Below, piece by piece: positions 34,840 through 44,410 of a stretch of DNA of 64,000 nucleotides. The notes below the pieces were generated by a model, which saw only the letters and a list, made by a program, of their open reading frames with translations, was not told where the DNA came from and did no database searches. This DNA comes from Pseudocolwellia sp048296855 (lineage in GTDB: Bacteria > Pseudomonadota > Gammaproteobacteria > Enterobacterales > Alteromonadaceae): assembly GCA_048296855.1 (NCBI GenBank), contig CP182631.1. One strand, 5' to 3'. A program made the position numbers and the translations under genes. The stretch's first letter is position 1. Each line of letters starts with the position of its first letter.

Positions 34840-36402
34840 TTACGCCATATTCATCATCATTAACGTTGGGTTTTCTAGATACGATTTCCATAAATTACAG
34901 AATCTCGCAATAGTTCCACCGTCAATAGTACGATGATCGCCCGACCAACTTACCTGCATAATTGAACGAGCTACAACATTACCTTTATCATCAAATCGAG
35001 GCAGTTTTTGTAACTTACCTAATGCAACAATGGCTGATTCAGGCTTGTTAATAATTGGAGTAGCAATCGTTCCTCCAATTGCACCTATATTAGAGATTGA
35101 AATAGTACCGCCTTTTAAATCGTTGGCAGCAACACGACCTGAACGTGCGTCGTTTGTTAAACGTGTAATTTCTTGTGCTAAATCAATAATAGATTGAGTT
35201 TGAACTGACTTAACATTAGGTACTAACAAACCTATTTTAGAATCTACTGCCATACCAATGTTGTGATCATCAAAATAAGTAATTTCGGTGCAATCTGCAT
35301 TTACTTTGGTATTAATAATAGGAAATTCAGTTAACGCTAACGACATAGCTTTCATAAAGAAGGGCATTAAAGTTAATTTAATGTCTTGCTTAGCATAATG
35401 CTCTTTTAGTTCTGTTCTTATTGCAATTAAATCCGTTAAATCTATTTCATCACAATAGGTAAAATGAGGAATGCTAGAAACAGAATCCACCATGGCTTTC
35501 GCCATTACCGCTTTAATACCTTTGATCGCTTCTGTACGTGTACCGCCTGATTTAACAAGCGTTGTAGTACTCATATCACTTGCTTTTGGTGCTTCAACAA
35601 AAGCGTGAATATCTTCTTTGTATACTCGGCCTTTTTTACCAGACCCCGCAACTTCATTAATATTTACATTAAGTTCTTTGGCGACCCTACGTACCGCAGG
35701 GCTCGCTATCGCTTTTTTATTAATAATGTTAGTCGTACAAGTATCAGTTTTAGCTGCTATTGGTTTATTTACTGCCTGACTAGCTACTTTTTCTGGCTCT
35801 GCTATAGTTGCAGCTGAAACCACTGAATTAGATAAATATTCAACTGCAAATAAAGGTGTATGAACTTTAGCGATATCACCTTTTTGATAATATAACTTAG
35901 TCACTTTACCTTTGTGCATTGCAGGAATTTGTACTAATGCTTTATCTGTCATTACATCAGCAATAGGCTGATCTTCTTCAATTAAATCACCTTCTTTCAC
36001 CAACCACTCAACAAGTTCACATTCAACAATACCTTCACCAATATCGGGTAAAATAAAGTCTTCGATGATCATTGCGTTAGAAGTTGTTGTTTGTTCTACA
36101 ACATTCACAGCGGTACTTTCTTGCTGAGTTGGCACTTCAACAACTTCTTCACTTTCATTATCACCTTCAACCGTCATCGAAAATAACGGCGAATGAACCT
36201 TCGCAATTTCACCTTGCTGATAATAGAGTTTTTCAACAACACCATTATGCATAGCAGGAATTTGTACTAATGCTTTGTCTGTCATTACATCAGCAATAGG
36301 CTGATCTTCTACAATATGTTCGCCTTCTGATACAAGCCATTCTACAAGCTCGCATTCAACAATACCTTCACCAATATCTGGTAATATAAAATCGATGGTC
36401 AT
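34840..36402 (-). CDS. bkdB: Branched-chain 2-oxoacid dehydrogenase E2 (dihydrolipoyl acyltransferase)
   Basis: Transfers acyl groups from E1 to CoA. 520 residues: two lipoyl domains (about 1-78 and 112-190), each with the lipoyl lysine in VMTDKALVQIPA; a peripheral subunit-binding domain (about 230-266, SPAVRRVAKELNVNINEVAG); and a catalytic domain with the active-site SGDHRTIDGGTIARF. The two lipoyl domains are nearly identical, which suggests a recent internal duplication. It follows the E1 genes; E3 (lpd) is not here. The substrate (branched-chain 2-oxoacids) is inferred from E1 type and gene order. Confidence 0.93.
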   Translation of the reverse strand: MTIDFILPDIGEGIVECELVEWLVSEGEHIVEDQPIADVMTDKALVQIPAMHNGVVEKLYYQQGEIAKVHSPLFSMTVEGDNESEEVVEVPTQQESTAVNVVEQTTTSNAMIIEDFILPDIGEGIVECELVEWLVKEGDLIEEDQPIADVMTDKALVQIPAMHKGKVTKLYYQKGDIAKVHTPLFAVEYLSNSVVSAATIAEPEKVASQAVNKPIAAKTDTCTTNIINKKAIASPAVRRVAKELNVNINEVAGSGKKGRVYKEDIHAFVEAPKASDMSTTTLVKSGGTRTEAIKGIKAVMAKAMVDSVSSIPHFTYCDEIDLTDLIAIRTELKEHYAKQDIKLTLMPFFMKAMSLALTEFPIINTKVNADCTEITYFDDHNIGMAVDSKIGLLVPNVKSVQTQSIIDLAQEITRLTNDARSGRVAANDLKGGTISISNIGAIGGTIATPIINKPESAIVALGKLQKLPRFDDKGNVVARSIMQVSWSGDHRTIDGGTIARFCNLWKSYLENPTLMMMNMA

Positions 36403-36411
36403 TTCAATCCC

Positions 36412-37389
36412 CTAAAAATTAACACTACGTTTGATGGCTTCAAACACCTTAAGGTGATCTGCTACGTATTCTTTTTCTAACGCCAATGGATACGGCGTAT
36501 CCATACCACACACACGTTCAATAGGAGACTCTAAATGCAAGAAGCATTCATCTTGTATTGTTGCGGCTATCTCACTGGCAAAACCACTAGTTAAAGGAGC
36601 TTCTTGGTTTATTAATAAACGCCCTGTTTTGATTACAGAAGCAGAAATAGTATCAACATCCCATGGTAAAATAGAGCGTAAATCAATAACTTCACATGAA
36701 ATTCCAGACTTTTCCGCTAAATCAGCAGCCTTTTCTATAATTTCCATTTGAGCACCCCATGCAAGCAAAGTAATGTCTTTACCTTCTTTCACGACCTCAG
36801 CTTTGCCAAGTGGTAATTGGTAATCTTCCTCTGGTACTTCTCCTACCGATGCACGATAGAGTTTTTTAGGTTCAAAAAATATAACCGGGTTTTTATCTCG
36901 AATAGCAGCTAATAATAAACCTTTGGCTTGATACGGATTACGCGGAACAACAACTTTTAATCCAGGAGTGTGTGCAAAGTATGCTTCTGGCGATTGGCTA
37001 TGATACAAACCACCGGCAATACCTCCACCGTAAGGAGTACGAATAGTTAAATTACCTACATTAAATTGGTTACCACTACGGTATCGAAATTTTGCAGTTT
37101 CATTCACAATTTGATCAAAAGCAGGAAAAATATAATCGGCAAATTGTATTTCAGCAATGGGAACACTGCCTTGTGCTGCTAAACCGTTGGCAAAGCCAAT
37201 TATGCCTTGCTCTACAAGCGGCGTATTGAAACAACGCGCTTTACCATGTTTTTCCTGTAAGCCACTTGTTGCTCTAAAAACCCCACCAAAATGACCAACA
37301 TCTTCACCAAAGCATAGAGCTCTATCGTTTTCAGACATGGCAATATCTAATGCGTTATTAATCGCTTGTAATAAATTCATTTGTGCCAT
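36412..37389 (-). CDS. bkdA2: 2-oxoacid dehydrogenase E1 beta subunit
   Basis: Beta chain of the thiamine-dependent decarboxylase. 325 residues: GEDVGHFGGVFRAT, PLVEQGIIGFANGLAAQG, and GGGIAGGLYHSQSPEAYFAHTPG, which carry the thiamine pyrophosphate and heterodimer contacts, and EAPLTSGFASEIAA near the end. Overlaps the E1 alpha stop by 1 nt (TAATG), so the chains are made in balance. Followed 9 nt later by E2. Confidence 0.94.
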   Translation of the reverse strand: MAQMNLLQAINNALDIAMSENDRALCFGEDVGHFGGVFRATSGLQEKHGKARCFNTPLVEQGIIGFANGLAAQGSVPIAEIQFADYIFPAFDQIVNETAKFRYRSGNQFNVGNLTIRTPYGGGIAGGLYHSQSPEAYFAHTPGLKVVVPRNPYQAKGLLLAAIRDKNPVIFFEPKKLYRASVGEVPEEDYQLPLGKAEVVKEGKDITLLAWGAQMEIIEKAADLAEKSGISCEVIDLRSILPWDVDTISASVIKTGRLLINQEAPLTSGFASEIAATIQDECFLHLESPIERVCGMDTPYPLALEKEYVADHLKVFEAIKRSVNF

Positions 37390-38573
37390 TATTTAATTCT
37401 CCCTGCAGTAAACGGATAAGCGTCAGGGTATTTTTTAATATGTTCTTTTAATTCATTTAACTGACGTGTTAATTGAGGTGTCGGTATGTCGTATACATCG
37501 GTAATAAGATCTTCAACAGGTGGTTTATCAATTTTTTCAGCCACTTTGACTGCTGCTAAAATTTTATCTTTGTATTCCTCTTTCAACTCATTTTCTTGAG
37601 TTTCATTCCACCAATTATTAGCTTCCATCCATTTTTTCATGCGTAAAACAGGATCATTTTTTTGCCACTTCTCTTCTTCTTCACGCGTTCTATAACCCGT
37701 TGGATCATCAGAAGTAGAATGTGCACCTAAACGATAAGTCATACCTTCAATTAATACAGGTTTGTGTTCTTTAACCGCATAATCACGAGCTACTTGAGTT
37801 GCTTTTAAAACAGCTAAAACATCATTACCATCGACACGAATGGTTTTAATCCCGTACCCAACACCACGTGATGCAATACCATTACCTCTAAACTGTTCAT
37901 CTGATGGAGTAGAAATAGCATAACCATTGTTTCTACAGAAAAAGATCACTGGAGCATTATGTACAGCAGCCATGTTTAAGCCTGCATGAAAATCTCCTTC
38001 TGAGGCAGCGCCTTCGCCAAAATAGCAAAGCGTAACAGCATTTAAACCTTGGAGTTTCTGTCCGTATGCATAACCTGAAGCTTGAGGGATTTGGGTAGCT
38101 AAAGGCGAAGATACCGTCATGTAATTCAAATCATTTGAACCATAATGAATAGGCATTTGTCTGCCTTTTCCTAAATCTTTTTCATTACTGAACATTTGAT
38201 TCATAAAATTTTCAAGGCTAAAACCTCTAAAAATTAAAGCGCCTTGTTCACGGTATTGCGCCATGATCATATCTTGTGGCTCAAGGCCCGCAGTACCACC
38301 AATAGTAGTGGCTTCTTCACCTAATGCTGTCAAATAAAAACTTAATCGTCCTTGACGCTGTGATGCCACCATACGTTCATCTAATACTCGATGAAAGACG
38401 AATGATTGATAAATTTTAACAGCAAGCTCTTGATTAATTTCAGGTAATTCTGCTCCTGGAAACACGGTTCCATCATGGTTAAGAATTTTAAGAACTGGAA
38501 TTTCGACTGAATGACCATCAATAAAGACAGGAGTATGTACATCCAATCCTTGTTTATATTCGTCACGGTTCAT
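37389..38573 (-). CDS. bkdA1: 2-oxoacid dehydrogenase E1 alpha subunit
   Basis: Binds thiamine pyrophosphate through GEGAASEGDFHAGLNMAA and the NNGYAISTP metal motif; the phosphorylation-loop region YRLGAHSTSDDPTGYR is of the branched-chain type. 394 residues. Three-gene unit E1a-E1b-E2 without E3 is the usual layout in Colwellia and Shewanella. In cold-adapted marine bacteria this complex supplies branched acyl-CoA from Val, Leu and Ile. Name by similarity. Confidence 0.93.
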   Translation of the reverse strand: MNRDEYKQGLDVHTPVFIDGHSVEIPVLKILNHDGTVFPGAELPEINQELAVKIYQSFVFHRVLDERMVASQRQGRLSFYLTALGEEATTIGGTAGLEPQDMIMAQYREQGALIFRGFSLENFMNQMFSNEKDLGKGRQMPIHYGSNDLNYMTVSSPLATQIPQASGYAYGQKLQGLNAVTLCYFGEGAASEGDFHAGLNMAAVHNAPVIFFCRNNGYAISTPSDEQFRGNGIASRGVGYGIKTIRVDGNDVLAVLKATQVARDYAVKEHKPVLIEGMTYRLGAHSTSDDPTGYRTREEEEKWQKNDPVLRMKKWMEANNWWNETQENELKEEYKDKILAAVKVAEKIDKPPVEDLITDVYDIPTPQLTRQLNELKEHIKKYPDAYPFTAGRIK

Positions 38574-38979
38574 AGCGATCTCTTTTTAGTACGGTTACAA
38601 AAAATACTTATTATTTTTTCATGCTTTTGATAAGTATAGATTCAAAAATCAACTTGTTTGTATTGATTTCATATTCACGACTTAAACTTTACGTTCACGT
38701 AAACTTAATTACAAAAAAATGCATACTGCGACGTATTTAAAAAACAGATGGTTTTGTATTATATAGTTTACACCATTCCTTGAAAGCTATTAAAATAAGG
38801 CTATGTAAAATAAACGTTACGAGGTAACTAAGACTTTTTTTGCCTAAAACACGGGGAATATAAAGCGAAAAAACAGTAGAGAAAGACGATTAATAGTAAT
38901 TGAATTTGTAAATTCAATTACTATTAATTCACAAAAATTAAGTGAGCCCTCAAAACTTAATTTGAAAGGAACAAATAGG
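38574..38979. other. Gap between bkd and astE
   Basis: Contains an 18-bp perfect inverted repeat with 2-nt loop (38890-38907 with 38910-38927; half-site TTAATAGTAATTGAATTT), about 50 nt past the astE stop. It may be the astE terminator or an operator for a large dimer; there is no direct T run. The bkd promoter should lie at about 38580-38700; no clear operator is seen there. Confidence 0.5.
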
Positions 38980-40065
38980 TTATAAAATAATGGTAGGAGT
39001 AACCGTTAATAAAGCTCTTTGTCCGATAGCAACATCAGCATTAGGGAAGATAATCGCTTCACCATCTTGTTTTACTTTAACTTCTTTATCACCATCAAAA
39101 GCTAAAACATAATTGAGCGGAAAAGAGGTGAAATTATCAACATCGTCAGCAAAGTTTAATCGAAAATTTTCTGCTTCACGGTTTATCGTTTGGTAAATTT
39201 CAAACACATCAAAATCATCAGGATTGTAATCTCCTAATTCAATATCTGCACCCGTAATGAGTGCTAAGAGTGTATTGGTCACCTGGGTAAAATTATTCAT
39301 GTTGTTTTCACCAAAGGGTTTAACTTTACCTAGTTCAACGGTAAAAGCATCAGCACCAAACTCATTGGCTGAAAAGTAACTGAAGGTAGTGGTTGGCGAA
39401 TGAGAAAGCAACACAGTAGTAATTCCACATTGCTTTAAAAAAAGTAGTTGTTCTTTCTTCCATGGTTTTTCATGCTGAAAAGGATACACGGCAAATTTGT
39501 CATTTTTTGACCCTCTTATCGCAGTGTGTAAATCATAATGACAACGACTGCGACTTGAAGCGACTTGATCACCTTGTTGATAAAATCTTCGTACCGTGTT
39601 TTCAAGTAATTTAGCTCTTGTTCTCTCTTTATTGATAACTAATGAACCATCAGCAGCAGGTTTTGAGTGAGCGCCTGAAAAAAGGCGGTTCATGTTTTCT
39701 TCAACAAACCGTTTACCTATATTAATAGATGCGGGGTTACCAAACAAAAACAATACTCTTTGTGTAGCGGCTATTTCACCGAATATTAATTGTTTAATTA
39801 ACGTATTACAAATTTCGATAGGTGCAGTTTCATTACCATGAATAGCACTTGATAAAACAATATCTTGAGTCGTATTACAGTCGGGTTCAAAAGATATGAT
39901 ACCTGTATCTAACACAGTAACTTTTGTAGATATATTAGTTGAAGTATTACTAGAATTTACAATAAATGAAAAAGGTTCAGCTAAAGACCATTCATTTTCA
40001 CGACTTAATTTAAGAAAGTCACCGCTGGTTTGTAACTCTTTTTGATGTTCACTTAATGTACTCAT
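38980..40065 (-). CDS. astE: Succinylglutamate desuccinylase
   Basis: Last step of the arginine succinyltransferase (AST) pathway: succinylglutamate to glutamate and succinate. 361 residues, zinc carboxypeptidase fold: SSAIHGNETAPIEI gives the His and Glu ligands, HYDLHTAIRG the second His, and VELGKVKPFGENN the catalytic region with Glu. The other ast genes are not in this window; a separate astE is seen in other Alteromonadales. Confidence 0.92.
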   Translation of the reverse strand: MSTLSEHQKELQTSGDFLKLSRENEWSLAEPFSFIVNSSNTSTNISTKVTVLDTGIISFEPDCNTTQDIVLSSAIHGNETAPIEICNTLIKQLIFGEIAATQRVLFLFGNPASINIGKRFVEENMNRLFSGAHSKPAADGSLVINKERTRAKLLENTVRRFYQQGDQVASSRSRCHYDLHTAIRGSKNDKFAVYPFQHEKPWKKEQLLFLKQCGITTVLLSHSPTTTFSYFSANEFGADAFTVELGKVKPFGENNMNNFTQVTNTLLALITGADIELGDYNPDDFDVFEIYQTINREAENFRLNFADDVDNFTSFPLNYVLAFDGDKEVKVKQDGEAIIFPNADVAIGQRALLTVTPTIIL

Positions 40066-40120
40066 AAAACCTCTATTTACATAGCTAAAAAACTATTCTA
40101 CGTTAAATTTCAGGCAAATA

Positions 40121-40147
40121 AAAAGGTGCAATAAAGCACCTTTTTTT
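40121..40147 (-). terminator. Terminator in the astE-pgm gap
   Basis: AAAAGGTGC / GCACCTTTT stem, 6-nt loop, T runs on both sides. It lies about 370 nt past the pgm stop, with the family A repeat (40304-40512) between gene and terminator, which suggests the repeat inserted there. Confidence 0.8.
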
Positions 40148-40303
40148 AAAGTTTTGTATAATTATTCATTCACTTACTTTCTATTTCCCTGAGCTTTATA
40201 AAGAGAGCTACTCATAACAAACCTTTAAGAATAGTTACATTGCTTTAAATAAAAAATATGCGAATATTTATGCGAATAAAACAATTTTATTTATTTAAAA
40301 ATA

Positions 40304-40512
40304 ATACCAAACGCATTAATGAATTGACCTATTTTATACGAAGAGTAAATGCTCAAATACACAGGTTCATCGTTCCAGACTGAACCTAAGCACCTACGTC
40401 CTGTAGGCGAGGCATTTATTTTAATAAGGAGTGCTCTAATTATTAAATAAATAACGATGTAATTGGCCATTTAAGCGAGTATAAATGATCAATTGGTTAT
40501 TGCGATTGGTAT
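40304..40512. repeat. MITE-like repeat, family A, copy 2
   Basis: About 209 bp; reverse complement of copy 1 at 19906-20138. Terminal inverted repeats ATACCAAACGC and GCGATTGGTAT. Starts 6 nt after the pgm stop. No coding capacity. Confidence 0.8.
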
Positions 40513-40518
40513 AAATAC

Positions 40519-42168
40519 TTATACTACGCCAGCATCAGTAAATGCAGCGCTAACAATCACTTTAGCTTCAGAGAATATAAGCTGTAAATGTTCATCACTA
40601 ATAAAACTCTCCGCATAAATTTTATAAACATCTTCAGTTCCTGACGGACGAGCAGCAAACCAGCCATTCTTAGTCGTTACTTTAATACCACCAATCGCAG
40701 CATTGTTACCTGAAGCATGAGAAAGTATTTGCGTAATTTCTTCACCAGCTAAAATTGTTGTTTTAATTGCATCAGCTGTTAACGCTGTTAATACCGCTTT
40801 TTGTTGTAAGCTTGCTACGGCATCTACTCTTCCGTAAAAAGGCTTACCTAATTTAGCAGCAATAGCTTCAAAACGTTGATGAGGATCTTGGCCTGTTACA
40901 GCTAACATTTCAGCCGCTAATAAAGCCATGATAAAACCATCTTTATCAGTCGTCCAACATGAACCATCTCTTGCTAAAAATGATGCGCCAGCACTTTCTT
41001 CACCACCAAAGGCATAACTGCTGTCGTGTAAACCGTCTACAAACCATTTAAAACCAACAGGCACTTCTGATAAAGGACGTTCAATCATATCAGCAACACG
41101 GTCAATTAATGAACTTGACACTAAAGTTTTACCTATTTTACAGCTTGACGGCCAATCACGATGCGTCATTAAATATTCAATAGAAACAGCAAGATAATGA
41201 TTAGGGTTCATTAAACCGCCAGACTTAGTGACGATACCATGGCGATCAAAATCAGGATCATTACCTACGGCAACATCAAACTTGTCTTTCATGGCAATTA
41301 AGCCAGCCATAGCATATGGAGATGAACAATCCATACGGATTTTCCCATCTTTATCTAATGGCATAAATGCAAAGCTAGCGTCTACTACGGGGTTAACTAT
41401 TTCGATGTTAATTCCATACTTTTCAGCAATAACAGGCCAGTAATGAATACCTGAACCACCTAAAGGATCAACACCAATAGTAACGCCTGATTTAGCAATA
41501 GCGTCCATATCGATAACTTGATCAAGCTGGTTCACATAATGCTCAATAAAGTTTTGTTTCGTTAATAAAGGTGAACTTAGTGCTTGTGTGAAAGCTGTTT
41601 TCTTAACATCTTTTAACTGGGCTAAAATAATATCGTTAGCACGTTGTTCAATCAGTTTAGTGACTTCGCCTTCTGCAGGACCACCATGAGGAGGATTATA
41701 TTTAATACCGCCATCGGTTGGCGGATTATGCGATGGAGTAATGATTAGTCCGTCAGCTTGATCTGTATTATTTTTGTTATGGCTAATAATTAAACGAGAA
41801 ATAACAGGTGTTGGTGTAAAGCCATCATCATGTTGAATAACAACAGGTACATTATTACCAATTAACACCTCAATTGCTGTAGCAAATGCAGGCTCCGACA
41901 AAGCATGTGTATCTTTACCTAAAAATAACGGACCTTTATAACCTTGTACAGTTCTATATTCTGCAACTGCTTGGCAAATAGCAATAATATGACATTCGTT
42001 AAAACTTAATAAACTTGCACTTCCACGGTGACCTGATGTACCAAAAGTCACTTTCTGTTCAACAATATTTACATCGGGTGTTTGTAAAAAATAATCACTC
42101 ACTAACCGACCAATATTAATACGATCTTCTGGTCGAGCTGGCTTTCCTGCATGAGGGTGAACTGACAT
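40519..42168 (-). CDS. pgm: Phosphoglucomutase (alpha-D-glucose phosphate-specific)
   Basis: Interconverts glucose 1- and 6-phosphate. 549 residues, four-domain alpha-D-phosphohexomutase: active-site serine in LIITPSHNPPTDGG, metal loop VGNDPDFDRHG, sugar-binding GGEESAGASFL, phosphate-binding RPSGTEDVYKIYAES. Follows seqA by 42 nt, the conserved seqA-pgm pair of gammaproteobacteria. In Escherichia coli the two genes are co-transcribed. Confidence 0.97.
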   Translation of the reverse strand: MSVHPHAGKPARPEDRINIGRLVSDYFLQTPDVNIVEQKVTFGTSGHRGSASLLSFNECHIIAICQAVAEYRTVQGYKGPLFLGKDTHALSEPAFATAIEVLIGNNVPVVIQHDDGFTPTPVISRLIISHNKNNTDQADGLIITPSHNPPTDGGIKYNPPHGGPAEGEVTKLIEQRANDIILAQLKDVKKTAFTQALSSPLLTKQNFIEHYVNQLDQVIDMDAIAKSGVTIGVDPLGGSGIHYWPVIAEKYGINIEIVNPVVDASFAFMPLDKDGKIRMDCSSPYAMAGLIAMKDKFDVAVGNDPDFDRHGIVTKSGGLMNPNHYLAVSIEYLMTHRDWPSSCKIGKTLVSSSLIDRVADMIERPLSEVPVGFKWFVDGLHDSSYAFGGEESAGASFLARDGSCWTTDKDGFIMALLAAEMLAVTGQDPHQRFEAIAAKLGKPFYGRVDAVASLQQKAVLTALTADAIKTTILAGEEITQILSHASGNNAAIGGIKVTTKNGWFAARPSGTEDVYKIYAESFISDEHLQLIFSEAKVIVSAAFTDAGVV

Positions 42169-42210
42169 GTAATATCCTCTAATGTTTAATTAAATTTTTG
42201 AACCATCTAT

Positions 42211-42798
42211 CTACAATAATTCTCGAATATCTTCCGCTTCACTTTCACTATAACCTAAAGCTATAGCGACTTTTGTTAAAATCATTTTTTTACGAGTAGT
42301 ATTTGAATTAGTAACAACCCAGTAAGGGCTTTCTGGAATTTGGAAAGGTTTAGTACTGCTTCCGCTTTCAGTTAATTCATTCAAGTTTGCGGAAAAATAT
42401 AAACGGTCTCTGCCTCTAATATCTGAAACAACAGAAAAATTATTTGTATGAACACGATAAAGAGCGCCAAGAATTAACAAAAATCGCCCTACCGCACCTC
42501 GCTGCATAGCTAACTCTTCTTTATTTAAATAATTAAAAACAGACTCGTTCGTTGCTATTTCTTGGGTTACAGGTTGGCTATCTATTGTTGTTTGTTCAAC
42601 GGTATTTTCAAACTCAGGCTCTTCTATAGCTTTGATAAGTTCAATACTACTAGCTACTTTATCGTTAGCAATGCTACTGGCAGGTTGTTCATTTTCAAAC
42701 AAAAGCCTACGTAATATAGACGATGCACTTTCGCCAATAAATTGTGTTTGTGATGCGATATATTGATAAAGGTCTTCTTCTATTTCGATATTTTTCAT
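42211..42798 (-). CDS. seqA: Replication initiation negative regulator SeqA
   Basis: Binds hemimethylated GATC sites and delays re-initiation at oriC. 195 residues: N-terminal oligomerisation domain (MKNIEIEEDLYQYIASQTQFIGESAS, here residues 1-26 in two parts), a Glu/Thr-rich linker, and the DNA-binding C-terminal domain with the FLLILGALYRVHTNNFSVV and IRGRDRLYFS motifs. Presence of seqA implies Dam methylation. Divergent from ybfF, as in Escherichia coli. Confidence 0.96.
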   Translation of the reverse strand: MKNIEIEEDLYQYIASQTQFIGESASSILRRLLFENEQPASSIANDKVASSIELIKAIEEPEFENTVEQTTIDSQPVTQEIATNESVFNYLNKEELAMQRGAVGRFLLILGALYRVHTNNFSVVSDIRGRDRLYFSANLNELTESGSSTKPFQIPESPYWVVTNSNTTRKKMILTKVAIALGYSESEAEDIRELL

Positions 42799-42994
42799 TA
42801 ATTACCTTGATACCTTGGAGATTAAAATACTACGAGCGCATTGTGATTATACTTATCTTCACTATAAGTCTCTACAATCTTTTAAGTTTCAACGCGACTT
42901 TATAAAAAAGATCTCCCCAAATAATTTCATTAAAATTGCAAGACTTATAAAAAAAAACGACAATAGTCCCTTTATTAATGAAAAAGCGATTTTA

Positions 42995-43756
42995 ATGCAG
43001 TTACTTAATTACACTCAACAAGGCTCTGGTCCGCATATTATTCTTATACACGGATTATTTGGTAGCTTAGAAAACTTAAATATGGTTGCCAGAGGTTTAC
43101 GTGAAAATTATACCGTTACCAGTGTAGATGTAAGAAATCACGGCAGTTCGTTTCATGAAAACTCTATGAGTTATCAAGAACTGGCTCAAGACATTATTAA
43201 TGTAATGGCACATTTATCTATTGATAAAGCGCACTTTTTAGGCCATTCAATGGGAGGTAAAATAGCCATGCATTGCGCGTTAGCCTTTCCTGAAAAAGTA
43301 AATAAGTTGATTGTTGCCGATATTGCTCCGGTAGAATATCCACCGCACCATAATCAAATAAGAGAAGGCTTAAAGTCAATTGACCTGTCAGTAATAAAAA
43401 ACAGAAAAGATGCAGATATCCAACTATCACATTATGTTGAAGAGACTGGCGTGCGTCAATTTCTACTCCGCAACCTAACAACAATTGATAACCAGTTAAC
43501 TTTTAAATGTAATATAGACTTTATCAGCAATTGCTATAAACAGATCATGGTAGGTTTAGATACTTCCCATACTTTTAATGGCGAAACACTATTTATAAAA
43601 GGTGCTCAATCAAACTACATCCTAGCAGAGCATCGTCCCAAAATACTGGCACTTTTCCCTGACAGTAAAGCTAAAATAATTCAAGATGCTGGGCATTGGC
43701 TACATGCAGAAAAAACCTCAATATTTAATAAAATTGTAGCCAGTTTTTTAGCATAA
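42995..43756 (+). CDS. ybfF: Alpha/beta-hydrolase, YbfF esterase
   Basis: 254 residues from the ATG at 42995 (MQLLNYTQQGSGPHIILIHG); an upstream ATG at 42815 in the same frame would add 60 residues with no match to the family, so I take the later one. Catalytic serine in GHSMGGKIAM, oxyanion HGLFGS, histidine in DAGHWLHAE. The family has broad acyl-CoA/esterase activity. Divergent from seqA-pgm and followed by DUF2788-ybfE-fldA. Confidence 0.92.
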   Translation: MQLLNYTQQGSGPHIILIHGLFGSLENLNMVARGLRENYTVTSVDVRNHGSSFHENSMSYQELAQDIINVMAHLSIDKAHFLGHSMGGKIAMHCALAFPEKVNKLIVADIAPVEYPPHHNQIREGLKSIDLSVIKNRKDADIQLSHYVEETGVRQFLLRNLTTIDNQLTFKCNIDFISNCYKQIMVGLDTSHTFNGETLFIKGAQSNYILAEHRPKILALFPDSKAKIIQDAGHWLHAEKTSIFNKIVASFLA

Positions 43757-43841
43757 TTAATATGGGTATTATAAGACTAAAATATTTGGGCTTAGATGAA
43801 GGGCTATGCTACTATACGGCCTGAATTTTTTAGGGTGAATT

Positions 43842-44063
43842 ATGTTAGCAGAGCATTTAGAATTAATTGAAGCAATAGCACTTAATCTTGCTTTTTTAGC
43901 CATATTTGGTTTTATTGGAATAACAATTCACGATGTTATGAAAAGTAACAATGTTCCCAAGAACGGGCAATACGTTGTTTATTTAGTTTTATTTTTAGGA
44001 TGTGCAGGTTTTATCGCAAAAGGCGTTATCCAATTTATTTGGGAAAGCCAAGGCGTAGGTTAA
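43842..44063 (+). CDS. DUF2788 membrane protein
   Basis: 73 residues with two transmembrane helices (about 14-30 and 44-65). Small integral proteins of this family lie between ybfF and ybfE in many Alteromonadales and Vibrionales. AGGGTG lies before the ATG. Function unknown. Confidence 0.85.
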   Translation: MLAEHLELIEAIALNLAFLAIFGFIGITIHDVMKSNNVPKNGQYVVYLVLFLGCAGFIAKGVIQFIWESQGVG

Positions 44064-44074
44064 AAAGAAATAGT

Positions 44075-44350
44075 ATGGCTAAAGAAATAACAGACTTAAC
44101 AACAATTGATTTATTCCAAGACGAAAAACGTCCGGGGCGCCCTAAAACGAATCCCCATTCTCGCAGTGTGCAAATAAAGATCAACAAAAGAAATCAAGTT
44201 AAACGTGATAAAAATAACGGATTAAAGCGTGTTGAATTTAAAATTCATCAATCGTTATTTGAACAACTTGAGCAATTGGCAGAAAAAAAAGGTGTTAACC
44301 GCAGCCAATTAATTGAATCGTTATTGACACAATCGTTAAAAAACATTTAG
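44075..44350 (+). CDS. ybfE: YbfE-type ribbon-helix-helix protein
   Basis: 91 residues. I chose the ATG at 44075 because the upstream 25 codons of the open frame overlap DUF2788. N-terminal basic RPGRPKTNPHSRSVQI region, then a ribbon-helix-helix fold: RVEFKIHQSLFEQLEQLA and RSQLIESLLTQSL. In Escherichia coli the gene is LexA regulated; here I see no LexA box near it. Probably a small DNA-binding regulator, placed upstream of fldA. Confidence 0.85.
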   Translation: MAKEITDLTTIDLFQDEKRPGRPKTNPHSRSVQIKINKRNQVKRDKNNGLKRVEFKIHQSLFEQLEQLAEKKGVNRSQLIESLLTQSLKNI

Positions 44351-44410
44351 ACATTAATAGTATTAGCCTTTCAACAACGGGCTAGATTACAGATAAAAGG
44401 TTATAAATTC

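Noticed and set aside
42815..42994. N-terminal 60-residue extension of YbfF
   Set aside because: In frame, but unlike the family, starting only 16 nt from the seqA start and without a ribosome site; the ATG at 42995 gives the standard 254 residues.
43842..44350. LexA control of the ybfE region, as in Escherichia coli
   Set aside because: No CTGT-N8-ACAG sequence is present upstream of ybfF, DUF2788 or ybfE.
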